NCBI GenBank assembly: GCA_900544135.1
Contig: UQTU01000013.1
Span: forward strand, 1-64,000
Length of the DNA: 64,000 bases
DNA from: an uncultured Collinsella sp.
Lineage (GTDB): Bacteria > Actinomycetota > Coriobacteriia > Coriobacteriales > Coriobacteriaceae
Direction: 5' to 3'
Shown piece by piece: positions 53,168 through 62,319 of the stretch; the stretch's first letter is position 1, and the number at the start of each line of letters is the position of its first letter. The translations under genes were made by a program, and so were the position numbers. The notes beneath the pieces were generated by a model that was not told the DNA's origin, made no database searches, and saw only the letters and a list, made by a program, of their open reading frames with translations.

Positions 53168-53827
53168 ATGAAGAAGACCCTGTGGACGAGAAGATCGGCG
53201 CTCGCGCTTTTTTGCTGTGCTGCTGCCGGCCTTGCGGGCATGAGGGTGAGCGTCGTTAACGGGAACCGGACGGTCATTCCTGAGAAATATTACGCGGAGG
53301 GCGAATGGCTCTCGATGGATGGAGCGTTTCTGGGGTCGAAGGATGTGGTGACTGATGGGTATTCGTTTTGCATAGACGGGGCAGAGTTGCTCACGCCGCG
53401 CGAGTATCTCAAACGAGCACATGACGATTACTCAAAATATGGCACCGTGGATACGAAAACGAGACTGAAGGATGCCGACATCACGTGCGTTATCGCCGTA
53501 AAGATGCGTGTCAGAAATAGGGATAATATCGACGGTGGAATTAAAGCGTATGTTTGGCATCTGGTTCCGGAGTCTGCGCCAAACTATGATTTTGTAGTCA
53601 ATACCGATCTGATAACGCAAGCCATGCCGGTCCTTGGCGGCTCTGCTGCGTTTGCCGTGGAGGTTGGGGCAGAAAACGAGTTGCTCGTCCCATTTATGAT
53701 GCAGAACACCAACGACTATTTCGAAGGTTACGAGACCGTCCGTTTTGAGAAAGCATTTCCCGGGACTTACACGATGAAGATGACCGATCTGCCGGAGCGG
53801 AGGCTCTTAAGGTTTGAAGTGAAATAG
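53168..53827 (+). CDS. Exported or membrane-anchored protein of the ABC cluster, unknown function
   Basis: A 219-residue protein with a basic N-terminus (MKKTLWTRR) and one hydrophobic segment (about 10-27, SALALFCCAAAGLAGM), then a soluble, beta-rich domain (DADITCVIAVKMRVRNRDNIDGG, AFAVEVGAENELLVPF). TRRSAL resembles a twin-arginine motif but is weak evidence. ATG 53168 is taken; GTG 53159 overlaps the ATPase stop (GTGA) and is an equal alternative. No family is recognised with certainty. Last gene of the cluster. Confidence 0.75.
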   Translation: MKKTLWTRRSALALFCCAAAGLAGMRVSVVNGNRTVIPEKYYAEGEWLSMDGAFLGSKDVVTDGYSFCIDGAELLTPREYLKRAHDDYSKYGTVDTKTRLKDADITCVIAVKMRVRNRDNIDGGIKAYVWHLVPESAPNYDFVVNTDLITQAMPVLGGSAAFAVEVGAENELLVPFMMQNTNDYFEGYETVRFEKAFPGTYTMKMTDLPERRLLRFEVK

Positions 53828-53865
53828 CTCGAGAGCAAGGCAAAACGGGTCCATTGGCGGTACGC

Positions 53866-53903
53866 GCGCCCGATTCCAGGCGCCCCGGCCCGGAATCGGG
53901 CGC
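53866..53903. terminator. Hairpin between convergent genes
   Basis: GCGCCCGATTCC and GGAATCGGGCGC are perfect 12-base arms around a GC-rich 14-base loop. It closes both the ABC cluster and the minus-strand gene at 53933. Confidence 0.65.
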
Positions 53904-53932
53904 GGGACGAGGCGCCTTCGGTGTCGGCCGGC

Positions 53933-54649
53933 CTACCGCTTCTTCTTGCTCTTCTTCTGCTTGCGCTGCTTGCCCTTGGTCTCCTGGGGCTTGTCGCCCT
54001 GCTTGGCCTCGGCGGCGGCCTTCTCGGCCTTCATTTTCTTCTTCTTGGTCTCGATGCGGAGTTTTTTGTTGATGCGGGCCTTGAGGAAGGGACCGAACTG
54101 CTCGGCATCGCCACGGACGAAGGTGTCCTTGGGGATCGTCACGCCCTGGTCGGCGAACATGGCCACAAAGATGCGCTCGCCGTCGAGTACGTGGTCGAGC
54201 TTCTCAAACGGGAAGAACTGCGACTTGCCGCTCTTGCCCCAAACCATCAGGCCGTCCTCGTTGGCGGCGACGCGGCGATAGCGGCCACCCATGGACTCGT
54301 CGGCCTCGACGGCGTCGATAAAGTCGCGGGCGAGCGTGTGGTGAAGGTTCTTGCTCCACCAGGCCAAAAAGGCGCCGAATACGATCAGCACGACGCCAAA
54401 CTTGATCCAGTTGCCGCCGGCCACCAGCATGCCGATGCCGATGAGCGCGGCAATTGCCGCGGCGACATACAGCGAGCCGCGACGCCTGGGCGAGGCGACC
54501 AGACGGGCGAAGTCGGTGACCAGGTCGTTTTCGTACTGGTACTCGTTGAGGTACAGGATGCCGTCGTCGGCTGCTGCCTGCGCCTCGAGCGCGACCTCGA
54601 CCTGGTCGGCTGCTTCGGAGGGAACGAGGTTGCTCTCTGCGTCTGCCAT
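53933..54649 (-). CDS. YcxB-like two-helix membrane protein
   Basis: A 238-residue protein with two adjacent transmembrane helices (about 60-98, SLYVAAAIAALIGIGMLV and FGVVLIVFGAFLAWW). A C-terminal domain follows with RVAANEDGLMVWGKSGKSQFFPFEKLDHVLDG, the pattern of the YcxB-like fold related to PH domains. The last 45 residues are a Lys-rich tail. Function of the family is not established. GGAG lies ten bases before ATG 54649. Confidence 0.78.
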   Translation of the reverse strand: MADAESNLVPSEAADQVEVALEAQAAADDGILYLNEYQYENDLVTDFARLVASPRRRGSLYVAAAIAALIGIGMLVAGGNWIKFGVVLIVFGAFLAWWSKNLHHTLARDFIDAVEADESMGGRYRRVAANEDGLMVWGKSGKSQFFPFEKLDHVLDGERIFVAMFADQGVTIPKDTFVRGDAEQFGPFLKARINKKLRIETKKKKMKAEKAAAEAKQGDKPQETKGKQRKQKKSKKKR

Positions 54650-54764
54650 GCTCTTTGGACTCCTATCGCGGCGGGCTCGCCGTACGGGTTATTATGAATG
54701 CAGTATGCCGTGCGACCGCATGGCCGTCGCGGCAACAAGTCTCAGTATACCCGGGGGAGCACCC

Positions 54765-57248
54765 ATGGAATCGTTGTACCGAAAGTATCGCCCGCTCACC
54801 TTCGACTCCGTGGTGGGCCAGCAGCATATCGTCTCGACGCTCGAGCACGCTATCACCGAGGGACGCCTGTCCCACGCCTACCTGTTCTGCGGACCGCGCG
54901 GCACGGGCAAGACCACCATGGCGCGCATCCTTGCCAAGGCGCTGCTGTGCCGCAATGCCGAGGCGGCGCGCGCCGAGGGTGCAAGCGGCTGCATGCCCGA
55001 CGGTACTTGCGAGGAGTGCGAGCTCATTGCCGAGGGCAACCACCCCGATGTCTACGAGCTCGATGCCGCAAGCCGTACCGGCGTGGACAACGTGCGCGAG
55101 GAGATCATCAACTCCGTCAACTTTGCCCCGGTGCGCGGCAAGTACAAGATCTATATCATCGACGAGGTCCACATGCTCACGACGGCGGCGTTCAACGCGC
55201 TGCTCAAGACGCTCGAGGAGCCGCCGGCACACGTGATCTTTGTGCTGTGCACCACCGACCCGCAAAAGATTCTGGAGACCATCCTCTCGCGCTGCCAGCG
55301 TTTCGATTTCCATCGCATCGGCAACGAGGATATTGAGCATCGCTTGGCATACGTATGCGAGCAGGAGGGCTTCGATTACGACGACGAGGCGCTCGCCATC
55401 GTGGCGCGCCATGCCAAGGGCGGCATGCGCGACGCGCTCTCCACGCTGGAGCAGCTGAGCGTTTTTGGCAACGGTTCTGTGCATGCGGACGATGCCCGCT
55501 CGCTTTTAGGCGAGGTTTCGGACCAGATTCTGGGCGAGTTTTCCCGCGCCATTGCCGATCGCGATGTTGCCGAGCTCTATGGACTGATCCGTGCGCAGGT
55601 CGAGGAAGGAAACGACCTGCTGGAGCTGACGCGCGACCTGGTAGCGCATGTGCGTGACGTGTACGTTGCCTGCGTTGCCGGTGCCCGTGCCGAGCTGTTT
55701 GAGGGCGGCTCCGAGCAGGCCGAGGCGCTTGCTGCCGAGGCCGCTGCCTTTGGCGAGCATCCTGCCGACCGCCTGGCCCGCGTGCTGACGGTGCTCGACG
55801 ATGCCGCACTGGAGATGAGGGGCGCGAGCGACGTGCGCCTGGTGCTCGAGATTGCCTGTACGCGTCTGGCACGTCCCGAGGCTGATTTAACGATTGAGGC
55901 ATTGGCCGAGCGCGTGGCGCGTCTGGAGGCCATGGTTGCCAACGGCGCCGTGCCGGCGAGCGTGGCTGCTGCTCAGGCCACCGCGCCTGCAGCATCCGTA
56001 CCCGCTGCTGCCCAGCAGCCGACGCTGATCTCGGGTGCCCGAGCCGCTACTCCGGCGGCATCTGCTACCACCGCTGATACGTCCGCGCGCCAGGGCGGTA
56101 TGCCTTGGGACCGTGGTGCTGCCGCTCCGGCGGCTCAGCCTGCGCCCCGTTCTGCGTCCGTGTCGGCTTCCAAGCCTGCAGCGTCTGCACCTCAGTCTGC
56201 GCCGGCTCCGACGCCTCAGCCCGTTGCAGCCCCCGCGCCTGCCACCGCTCCGGCACCTAAGCCCCAGCCCAACACCGCCGCCCAGGTTGCTGCCGCTGGT
56301 GCCGCCGAGACCCCCGCGGTCGAGGATGCCGGTGAGCTCCAGCGCAAATGGGCCGAGGTCGTCGAACGCGTCAAGGCTCGTCAGGCCTCCTACGCAGGGC
56401 TTTTGCTCAATGCCCGCGCCACAGCAGACGACGGCTCCAAGCTCACGGTCTCGTTCCCCGCGGGCTCGACCTTTGCCATCAAGATGCTCGGACGCGCCGA
56501 CACGCAGTCGGTGGTCCTGCCGACAGTCAGTGCGGTCTTCGGTCGTCGCACCGTCGACTACGTCCTGGATGGAGGTGGCACGCTGGCTCCTCAACATGAG
56601 GAGCATTCTCCATCTGCGCGTGCTGCGGCATCTGCGGACCCGCAACCCGTGTCCTCGGCGGCCCCTGCATCCTCGAACGTCAGCGCGACGCAGCCAAAAG
56701 CGGCACCGGTAGCGGCACCGACCCCGTCGGCGCCTGAACCCGCTGCGCCCAAACAGGCTGCTCCGGTCCCCGCGCCCAAGCCCGCCGCCGCGCCTGCGCC
56801 CAAGTCATCCGACCTGGGCAAAGCCCCCTGGCTGCGCTCCGACAACCCCGCTGGCGCTCCTGCCACGGGCAAGCTCCCGACCGAGCCCGCACCCCGAGCG
56901 CCCGAGCGCACGTCCGCTCCCAAGGCTCAGCCGTCTGCGCAGTCTGCACCGTGGGAATCCGAGCAGGTGCCCTACGATGACGCCATGGTCGGCGGCTTTG
57001 CAGGCGATGCGAGCGGGGACGATCTGCCTCCGTTCGACGTGCCGGGTGCGACGCCCGCGCCCAAGCCCGCTGCAACTGCCCCCAAAGAGGAGGACGCTCC
57101 TGCAGCTCCCTGGGAGTCCAACCCCGGCGCGGGCAGTCCCTTCGGCCATCAGGGCGCAGCCCCATGCATCCCGCAGACCGAGGACGAGGCCAAAGCCCTC
57201 ATCCGCAGCGTCTTCGGTCAGTCCACCATCTTCAAACCGGTGGAGTAG
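54765..57248 (+). CDS. dnaX: DNA polymerase III subunits gamma and tau
   Basis: An 827-residue DnaX. The clamp-loader ATPase domain has SLYRKYRP at the start, Walker A GPRGTGKTT, a four-cysteine zinc module (C-AEA...SGC...TCEEC), DEVHML and the SRC arginine-finger box. Beyond about residue 390 it is very rich in Ala and Pro, as in other high-GC actinobacteria, with a conserved island GELQRKWAEVVERVKARQASYAGLLLNA near the centre of the tau region. GGGGGAG five bases before ATG 54765 fixes the start. It lies upstream of the recombination genes ybaB-recR. Confidence 0.96.
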   Translation: MESLYRKYRPLTFDSVVGQQHIVSTLEHAITEGRLSHAYLFCGPRGTGKTTMARILAKALLCRNAEAARAEGASGCMPDGTCEECELIAEGNHPDVYELDAASRTGVDNVREEIINSVNFAPVRGKYKIYIIDEVHMLTTAAFNALLKTLEEPPAHVIFVLCTTDPQKILETILSRCQRFDFHRIGNEDIEHRLAYVCEQEGFDYDDEALAIVARHAKGGMRDALSTLEQLSVFGNGSVHADDARSLLGEVSDQILGEFSRAIADRDVAELYGLIRAQVEEGNDLLELTRDLVAHVRDVYVACVAGARAELFEGGSEQAEALAAEAAAFGEHPADRLARVLTVLDDAALEMRGASDVRLVLEIACTRLARPEADLTIEALAERVARLEAMVANGAVPASVAAAQATAPAASVPAAAQQPTLISGARAATPAASATTADTSARQGGMPWDRGAAAPAAQPAPRSASVSASKPAASAPQSAPAPTPQPVAAPAPATAPAPKPQPNTAAQVAAAGAAETPAVEDAGELQRKWAEVVERVKARQASYAGLLLNARATADDGSKLTVSFPAGSTFAIKMLGRADTQSVVLPTVSAVFGRRTVDYVLDGGGTLAPQHEEHSPSARAAASADPQPVSSAAPASSNVSATQPKAAPVAAPTPSAPEPAAPKQAAPVPAPKPAAAPAPKSSDLGKAPWLRSDNPAGAPATGKLPTEPAPRAPERTSAPKAQPSAQSAPWESEQVPYDDAMVGGFAGDASGDDLPPFDVPGATPAPKPAATAPKEEDAPAAPWESNPGAGSPFGHQGAAPCIPQTEDEAKALIRSVFGQSTIFKPVE

Positions 57249-57302
57249 CTGTACAGGCGGGTATACTGCTCAAGAAGAGACGTCTTTGAACGGAGCGAGC
57301 TT

Positions 57303-57563
57303 ATGATGTGGGAATATGTCCGCCTTGAGGACGATACGCAGGTTTCGTATTCCGAAGTCCGTGAGGACAATACGGTGAAGGTCGTTGTGGAGCGCCCACG
57401 CGATTGGGGTTTTGACACGGCGGAGTGCATCTTGCCGGCATTCAATTGGGTGTCACACGAGGGCTTTAGCGAAGCGAACCTCAAAGAACTCGATGATTTC
57501 GTGCGCAACAATGCCCCGCTCATCCTGCGTTTTGCCTACGAAGGCGGACGAGTCTATGCCTAG
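57303..57563 (+). CDS. Small hypothetical protein downstream of dnaX
   Basis: An 86-residue soluble protein (EYVRLEDDTQVSYSEVREDN, DTAECILPAFNWVSHEGFS) with no recognised family. GGAG seven bases before ATG 57303, and a second ATG follows directly. The DTQVSYSEVREDNTVKVVVERP segment resembles short conserved proteins of unknown function in related genomes, but that is impression only. Confidence 0.75.
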   Translation: MMWEYVRLEDDTQVSYSEVREDNTVKVVVERPRDWGFDTAECILPAFNWVSHEGFSEANLKELDDFVRNNAPLILRFAYEGGRVYA

Positions 57564-58394
57564 TCTCTTCCGACTCGGCCATATATCACTTTCTTTTGTC
57601 CGGGCGCATCTGTATTTCGGACATGTGTAGCGTGGTGCCGTGTGTCTCGCATTCGAGCAGGCAGATGCGTGACGGTCAGCCTAGGGTGCTGAGGTCGACA
57701 CGATACGTCGCGCGGCTGTCCGTGTACTCGACTTGCTCGGCGTCGAGGGTTGCTCCGATTGTCAAGAAAGCGCCTGGTTCGGCACCGACAATCTTGGAGT
57801 CCTTTATCTTGACCTTGAACTCTTGGTAGAGGGACGGGCTGTTGTAGTAAATGGTTCGGGTTCCATCGGTGCACTCATCGGTCGCTTCCCATTTGACGGT
57901 GGGCTGGTCCGAGCTGGTTATCAGCAGTTCTGCTCAAAAGGCTATAGCATGGGTGATGACAACCAGTAATGCCCAGCCGACAAAGAGATAGAGAACCACA
58001 TATGCAACGGGGTGTTTTGAGCGGATGTTTTGGAGCGCGTCGGGGGCATTCATGGGGGCACCTCCAAATTGCTGTCTGTGACAATCAAATTATACCCTGC
58101 CATCATGAGCGCCGCCTCGAGCAGCGGTTCGGCATTTTGTTATCTAGCTGGATGCAGAAAATGTCGGATTCCGGCTCTACAAGATTTAGCTTTCAATATT
58201 ATGCAGATGCGAATTATTCAACTTCGCATAATCTTTGGGTGCGGTTTGCACTCCAGGACATGTATATCGACTGAGGTAGCGTGTCCGCCCCGCTTGCTTG
58301 CCCCGCGCCGTGGTACGATTTTTGAGTTTGAAAGTCCCGCCGTGCTCCGGCTGCCCTTGCAGCTCGGCGCGCGGCCGCACGTAAAGGAGCCATC
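57564..58394. other. Region holding one interrupted minus-strand gene
   Basis: The only gene-like content is the TGA-interrupted frame at 57676-58053. The last 300 bases, AT-richer, presumably carry the ybaB-recR promoter; no other coding region is supported. Confidence 0.5.
57676..58053 (-). pseudogene. Membrane-anchored small protein interrupted by an in-frame TGA
   Basis: The minus-strand frame from ATG 58053, with GGAGG seven bases upstream, encodes 39 residues ending in a transmembrane helix (VAYVVLYLFVGWALLVV then ITHAIAF), meets TGA at 57934-57936, and continues in the same frame for 85 more sense codons to TGA 57676-57678. The continuation reads like a folded domain (TVKWEATDECTDGTRTIYYN, FKVKIKDSKIVG). 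No start codon opens the second part. The likely explanation is a TGG-to-TGA change; a UGA read as selenocysteine is possible but nothing supports it. Family unknown. Confidence 0.75.
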
Positions 58395-58715
58395 ATGGCC
58401 GGTATGAACATGCAGCAGATGATGAAGCAGGCCCGCAAGATGCAGGAGCAGCTTGCCGCCGCGCAGGAGAACCTCAAGTCCCAGACCGTCGACGCCTCTG
58501 CCGGCGGCGGTATGGTCAAGGTGACCGTCAACGGCGAGATGGAGCTCGTCAACCTCACCATCGATCCCGATGCGCTCGATCCCGAGGACGTCGATATGCT
58601 GCAGGACATGATCATGGCTGCCGTCAACGAGGCCGTCCGCGGCGTCAACGAGCTCGCCAACAAGCAGATGGGCGCCATCACCGGCGGCCTCAACATCCCG
58701 GGTATGCCGTTCTAA
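58395..58715 (+). CDS. ybaB: Nucleoid-associated protein YbaB/EbfC
   Basis: A 106-residue YbaB-family protein starting MAGMNMQQMMKQARKMQEQL with a helical N-terminus, then a beta-hairpin with GGGMVKVTVNGEMELVNLTIDP. It binds DNA as a dimer and is encoded beside recR in most bacteria. AAAGGAG precedes ATG 58395. The length is as expected. Confidence 0.94.
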   Translation: MAGMNMQQMMKQARKMQEQLAAAQENLKSQTVDASAGGGMVKVTVNGEMELVNLTIDPDALDPEDVDMLQDMIMAAVNEAVRGVNELANKQMGAITGGLNIPGMPF

Positions 58716-58728
58716 GACACGCATATAT

Positions 58729-59325
58729 ATGAGTGCGAATCACAGTCTGCAAAAACTGCTCGATGAGCTGGGCCGCCTGCCGGGCATTGGTCCCAAGTCA
58801 GCTCAGCGCATCGCCTATTACCTGTTGGAGGCTGACGCCGAGGAGGCGCGCCGCCTGGCCGAGGCCATCCTGGAGGTTAAGCAGGAGGTTCACTTTTGCA
58901 GCCGCTGCTTTAACTACGCCACGGCCGACGAGTGCTCCATCTGCCAGGATTCGATGCGCGACACCACTCGCATTTGCGTGGTGGGCGAGCCGCGCGACGT
59001 CCAGGCGATCGAGCGCACGGGCAGCTACCACGGTCTCTACCACGTATTGGGCGGCGTGATCAGCCCCATGGACAAGATTGGCCCCGAGCAGCTGCACATT
59101 CGCGAGCTGCTGGCACGCTTGGGTCACGAGGACATCCACGAGGTCATCATCGCCACCAACCCCAATATTGAGGGCGAGACCACGGCGAGCTACCTGGCCC
59201 GCACTATCAAGCCGCTGGGCGTCGAGGTGTCGCGTCTGGCGAGCGGTCTGCCCGTGGGCGGCGACCTGGAGTATGCCGACGAGCTTACGCTCGGGCGCGC
59301 CATCGAGGCCCGTCGCACGATTTAG
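58729..59325 (+). CDS. recR: Recombination mediator RecR
   Basis: A 198-residue RecR. It has the N-terminal helix-hairpin-helix (GIGPKSAQRIAYYLL), a C4 zinc finger (CSRC...CSIC), the Toprim domain (VVGEPRDVQAIERTG) and the C-terminal Walker-B-like region (LPVGGDLEYADELTLGRAIEAR). It loads RecA with RecO on gapped DNA. It lies 13 bases after ybaB, with no strong ribosome site visible, so translational coupling is likely. Confidence 0.96.
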   Translation: MSANHSLQKLLDELGRLPGIGPKSAQRIAYYLLEADAEEARRLAEAILEVKQEVHFCSRCFNYATADECSICQDSMRDTTRICVVGEPRDVQAIERTGSYHGLYHVLGGVISPMDKIGPEQLHIRELLARLGHEDIHEVIIATNPNIEGETTASYLARTIKPLGVEVSRLASGLPVGGDLEYADELTLGRAIEARRTI

Positions 59326-59362
59326 GTGGCGAGCCTGCTCCTGCCGTATGTTTTCCTCGCGA

Positions 59363-59392
59363 CGCACGGGGTAGTCATAATTTCCCCGTGCG
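59363..59392 (+). terminator. Hairpin after recR
   Basis: CGCACGGGG (59363-59371) and CCCCGTGCG (59384-59392) around a T-rich loop. Confidence 0.55.
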
Positions 59393-59529
59393 ACTGTAAG
59401 TTTGTTGTGCAACAAAGATGCTTTGTATCCGCTTATCGCATGGATGCTTCCACTCGCATCCTTAATTTGCCCATTCGTTGCGCAACCTTTTGGGTTCGCT
59501 GATACACTCAAAATGGATTCGAATGAATG

Positions 59530-59554
59530 CGCCGCTCCCGAGCGGCGTGTTTTT
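59530..59554 (+). terminator. Hairpin and T-run just before the second kinase/FHA operon
   Basis: CGCCGCTC and GAGCGGCG, with TGTTTTTG following, end 15 bases before the start codon at 59570. The T-run abuts the GGAGGA ribosome site. It may terminate upstream transcription or attenuate the operon. Confidence 0.55.
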
Positions 59555-59569
59555 GTTGGAGGAGAACGC

Positions 59570-60475
59570 ATGCGGCCCGGTGGCACTCAGACAAAGCGCG
59601 GCACCGCGGTGCGCATGCGACGCCGACTGGGCTTGGCGCCGCGGGCGTACGCACTGCTGTCTTGCTCGCTGGTGCTGGTCATAGCTGGCGTTTCTGCCTA
59701 TGGCATGACCGTGCCGTCCATGATGCAGGCACATGCCGCACGCGAACCGCGCGTGGGGCATGAGGTCAAAAGTGATCTGGGCACCACGACTGGATATGCT
59801 TGGGCAAGTGTGGTCGCGCATATTGTGTTTGGCGCCGACGACGCGGACGGCGCCGAGGCCCCGGACAACGAAGTCACGCTTGCCAATGGCAAAACCATCG
59901 TGCTCACCAATACCAAGATCATCGATCGGTTGTCCAACAATAGCGTGGCGGCAACGGTGAATAAGGTCGAGCAGCAGAAGGAGCAGGACGCCCAGCAGTC
60001 CGGAAAGCCCGGTAGCTCGGATACTTCTGGCTCCGGCTCGGATTCGTCGAGTTCGGGCGGCGGCTCTGGGTCGGGTTCCTCTGCCGGAGGGTCTGGAAAC
60101 GGCGGCTCGACGGGCGGCAACACTGACAACGATGCAAACTCCGGTGGCCTTTCCGCTGCTGAGGAAGAGAGCATTCACAGTTGGCTTGTGACCAAGTACA
60201 ACATGCTCGACGGCTATGTTTCTCGTGCCAATGACGTGGTTTCGACCTATAACTCTACGGGAGATCCCAGGCCGTGCGACAGCCTGGTCGGGGAGATGTT
60301 TGTCATTCGAGCCGAGTTCGGTCGTCAGACATTCTCGCCCCGGTCAAAGTGGTATCAGCAGTATGCCAATCTGTGGGGCTGTTACACCAACCTATGTCAA
60401 TGGGTCGGCCATTACGGCGATGATGACGTCGCGCTCGGTAACTTCAACAATAACGTGGCGGCGCTTGCCCTATGA
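59570..60475 (+). CDS. Membrane-anchored protein with Ser/Gly linker, first gene of the second kinase/FHA operon
   Basis: A 301-residue protein: basic N-terminus, one transmembrane helix (about 30-50, YALLSCSLVLVIAGVSAY), an external segment, a pure Ser/Gly linker (about 145-190, SGSGSDSSSSGGGSGSGSS), and a C-terminal domain with three cysteines (RPCDSLVG, WGCYTNLCQ) that is conserved-looking but unrecognised. The linker holds the C-terminal domain away from the membrane. GGAGGAG precedes ATG 59570. Its stop overlaps the kinase start. Confidence 0.8.
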   Translation: MRPGGTQTKRGTAVRMRRRLGLAPRAYALLSCSLVLVIAGVSAYGMTVPSMMQAHAAREPRVGHEVKSDLGTTTGYAWASVVAHIVFGADDADGAEAPDNEVTLANGKTIVLTNTKIIDRLSNNSVAATVNKVEQQKEQDAQQSGKPGSSDTSGSGSDSSSSGGGSGSGSSAGGSGNGGSTGGNTDNDANSGGLSAAEEESIHSWLVTKYNMLDGYVSRANDVVSTYNSTGDPRPCDSLVGEMFVIRAEFGRQTFSPRSKWYQQYANLWGCYTNLCQWVGHYGDDDVALGNFNNNVAALAL

Positions 60476-62316
60476 TGACCGATCTTGCATCCACCACACC
60501 ACAATCGCTCGGTCGCGATCCCATGGTCGGCCTGCGCCTGGCGCGTGTCGACGGGTTTGAGCCGGCCATTGCGCTCGGTCAGGACGAACTGCCTGCCTAT
60601 CTGCGTCGTTTTACGATGCTGTTTGCCGACGATGCCACCATGCGCCGTGGCGGTATCGGCCGCGTGACGCGTGCCGTCAACGCCCAAGGCGAGGCCGTAG
60701 CACTCAAACAGCTCATCTTGCCGACGCGCGATGAGTTTGACGACGATGCCGCCCATGAGGCGCTGGTCGCCAAGTTCAAAGCGGCATTTCGCGAGGAATA
60801 TGAATGCCATCGCGCCCTTTCGGGCCTTAAGGGCTTTCCCCGCCTCTATGGCTGGGGCGAGGTTGACGGTGTGCCTGCAATTGTCATGGAATGGGTCGAG
60901 GGCGAGACGCTCGCCCGCTTGCGCTCGCGCTTTGCCGTGGACGATGCCGGCCGCCTATCGCCGCTTGTGGCGGCGCGCTTGGGGCGCGACCTGTTCGACC
61001 TGCTCTGCCGCATGAGCCTGGTGGGGGAGGGCTTTGTCCATCGCGATATCTCGCCCGCTAATATTATGGTGCGTACGGCGCGTCTACCGCTTGACCGGCA
61101 GCTTGCCGAGGGCACCTTTGACCTGTGCCTGATCGACTTTGGCTCGTCGCTGGCGCTCGAGCCTGCGTCGGCCGTGGCCGGTACCGGCGGCAAGGCGTCG
61201 TTTACGGAGCGCTATGCCACGCTGCGTCGCGCGACGGTTGCCTATGCCCCGCCCGAGATGCTCACCGACGATATTCCCGACCTGCGCGCTTTGCGTATGT
61301 CGCCGGCGATCGACGTCTATGCCGCAGCAAGCACGGTTTACGAGCTCATTGCCGGCGCCGCGCCATACGAAGCCGCGCCGAGCACTTCGGGCACCTCGGG
61401 TTCGCGCAAAAAGACGCGCGACATCGCCAGCCCCTACCGTCTCAAGATGGACACGCTGCCCGACTATCCCATTGGTGCCCATGCGCCCGGTTGCGATTTG
61501 ACTCAGCTGCTTCGTCATGAGCCCGATGTGGCGCTCGCTGCGGCCGAGCAGGCCCAGCAGCTGGGGCTTGAGCCGGATTCCGAGGAGCTACGCGATGCGC
61601 TGGCGTTTGTCGATGCCCAGCTGTTCGACGTGGTGATGGCCTGTCTGTCCAGCCATCAAAAAGATCGTCCCGAGCCGGCGGCGGTCGAGGCGGCGCTCTC
61701 GGCGTTTTGTGACCACTATGCGCAAAATGTCGGTCGTTCGCTCCGCGGCGAGCCGCTCACGCCGTGCCCCATGGATGCGTCTGGCCGCGCGGTTCGTCGC
61801 GCGCTGATGGTCGGCGCGACGGTCGTCTGTGGCGTGGTTTGGGCTGTGGTCGTGGTTTCGGCCGCGCTGCTGGCGTCGGGCGCTCGCGTGACGGCGACTT
61901 TGGGATCGCTCGTGTGGTCTGGGTCGCTACCGGGTATTATTGCCGCACTGGCGTTGGCGCTGCCAGGCATAGCCGGCGTTGTCGCGGGGGCACTTGCGCG
62001 CAATCGGCGCTCGGGCTTCCTGCAGGGTGTGCTTGCGCTTTCTGCCTGCGAGGTTCCGGTGCTGGTTGTGGCTGCATGTAGCGTATTTTCCCAACGCGCC
62101 GTGATGGGCGGCCTTGTTGCCGCTCTGGTTGCAACCTATACGCTTACGTGGTTTTTGCTTGCGATGGGCTTTGCCTTTGAACTTCCCGTTTCGGCACCGC
62201 GACGCACAAAAGTCCAGATGGCGACTCCGCTTGCCGGTGGAGCCGCAGCTGCCCGTACTTTTGGCGGACCTGTCGAAGTATCGTCCGATTCTATTTCTAC
62301 GACCAAGGAGGCCTAG
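60472..62316 (+). CDS. Ser/Thr protein kinase with C-terminal membrane helices
   Basis: A 614-residue kinase. The N-lobe has GGIGRVTRA and lysine VALKQL; the catalytic loop is HRDISPANIMV (Asp near 191), DFG follows, then YAPPEM. An insert of roughly 40 residues precedes the C-lobe helices. After a helical extension (about 340-440) come four hydrophobic helices (about 440-570) and a short tail. ATG 60472 overlaps the preceding stop. The HRDxxPxN and DFG motifs are intact, so it should be active. Not related closely to PknB; no PASTA domains. Confidence 0.9.
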   Translation: MMTDLASTTPQSLGRDPMVGLRLARVDGFEPAIALGQDELPAYLRRFTMLFADDATMRRGGIGRVTRAVNAQGEAVALKQLILPTRDEFDDDAAHEALVAKFKAAFREEYECHRALSGLKGFPRLYGWGEVDGVPAIVMEWVEGETLARLRSRFAVDDAGRLSPLVAARLGRDLFDLLCRMSLVGEGFVHRDISPANIMVRTARLPLDRQLAEGTFDLCLIDFGSSLALEPASAVAGTGGKASFTERYATLRRATVAYAPPEMLTDDIPDLRALRMSPAIDVYAAASTVYELIAGAAPYEAAPSTSGTSGSRKKTRDIASPYRLKMDTLPDYPIGAHAPGCDLTQLLRHEPDVALAAAEQAQQLGLEPDSEELRDALAFVDAQLFDVVMACLSSHQKDRPEPAAVEAALSAFCDHYAQNVGRSLRGEPLTPCPMDASGRAVRRALMVGATVVCGVVWAVVVVSAALLASGARVTATLGSLVWSGSLPGIIAALALALPGIAGVVAGALARNRRSGFLQGVLALSACEVPVLVVAACSVFSQRAVMGGLVAALVATYTLTWFLLAMGFAFELPVSAPRRTKVQMATPLAGGAAAARTFGGPVEVSSDSISTTKEA

Positions 62317-62319
62317 GTC

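Noticed and set aside
57560..57874. Minus-strand frame starting MHRWNPN, 104 residues
   Set aside because: It overlaps the TGA-interrupted frame, which has a better ribosome site and protein-like composition; this one is rich in Arg, His and Pro as expected of a wrong frame.
57934..57936. In-frame TGA as selenocysteine
   Set aside because: No strong stem-loop is obvious right after the codon and the position at the end of a membrane helix suits Trp. Kept only as a remote option in the finding.
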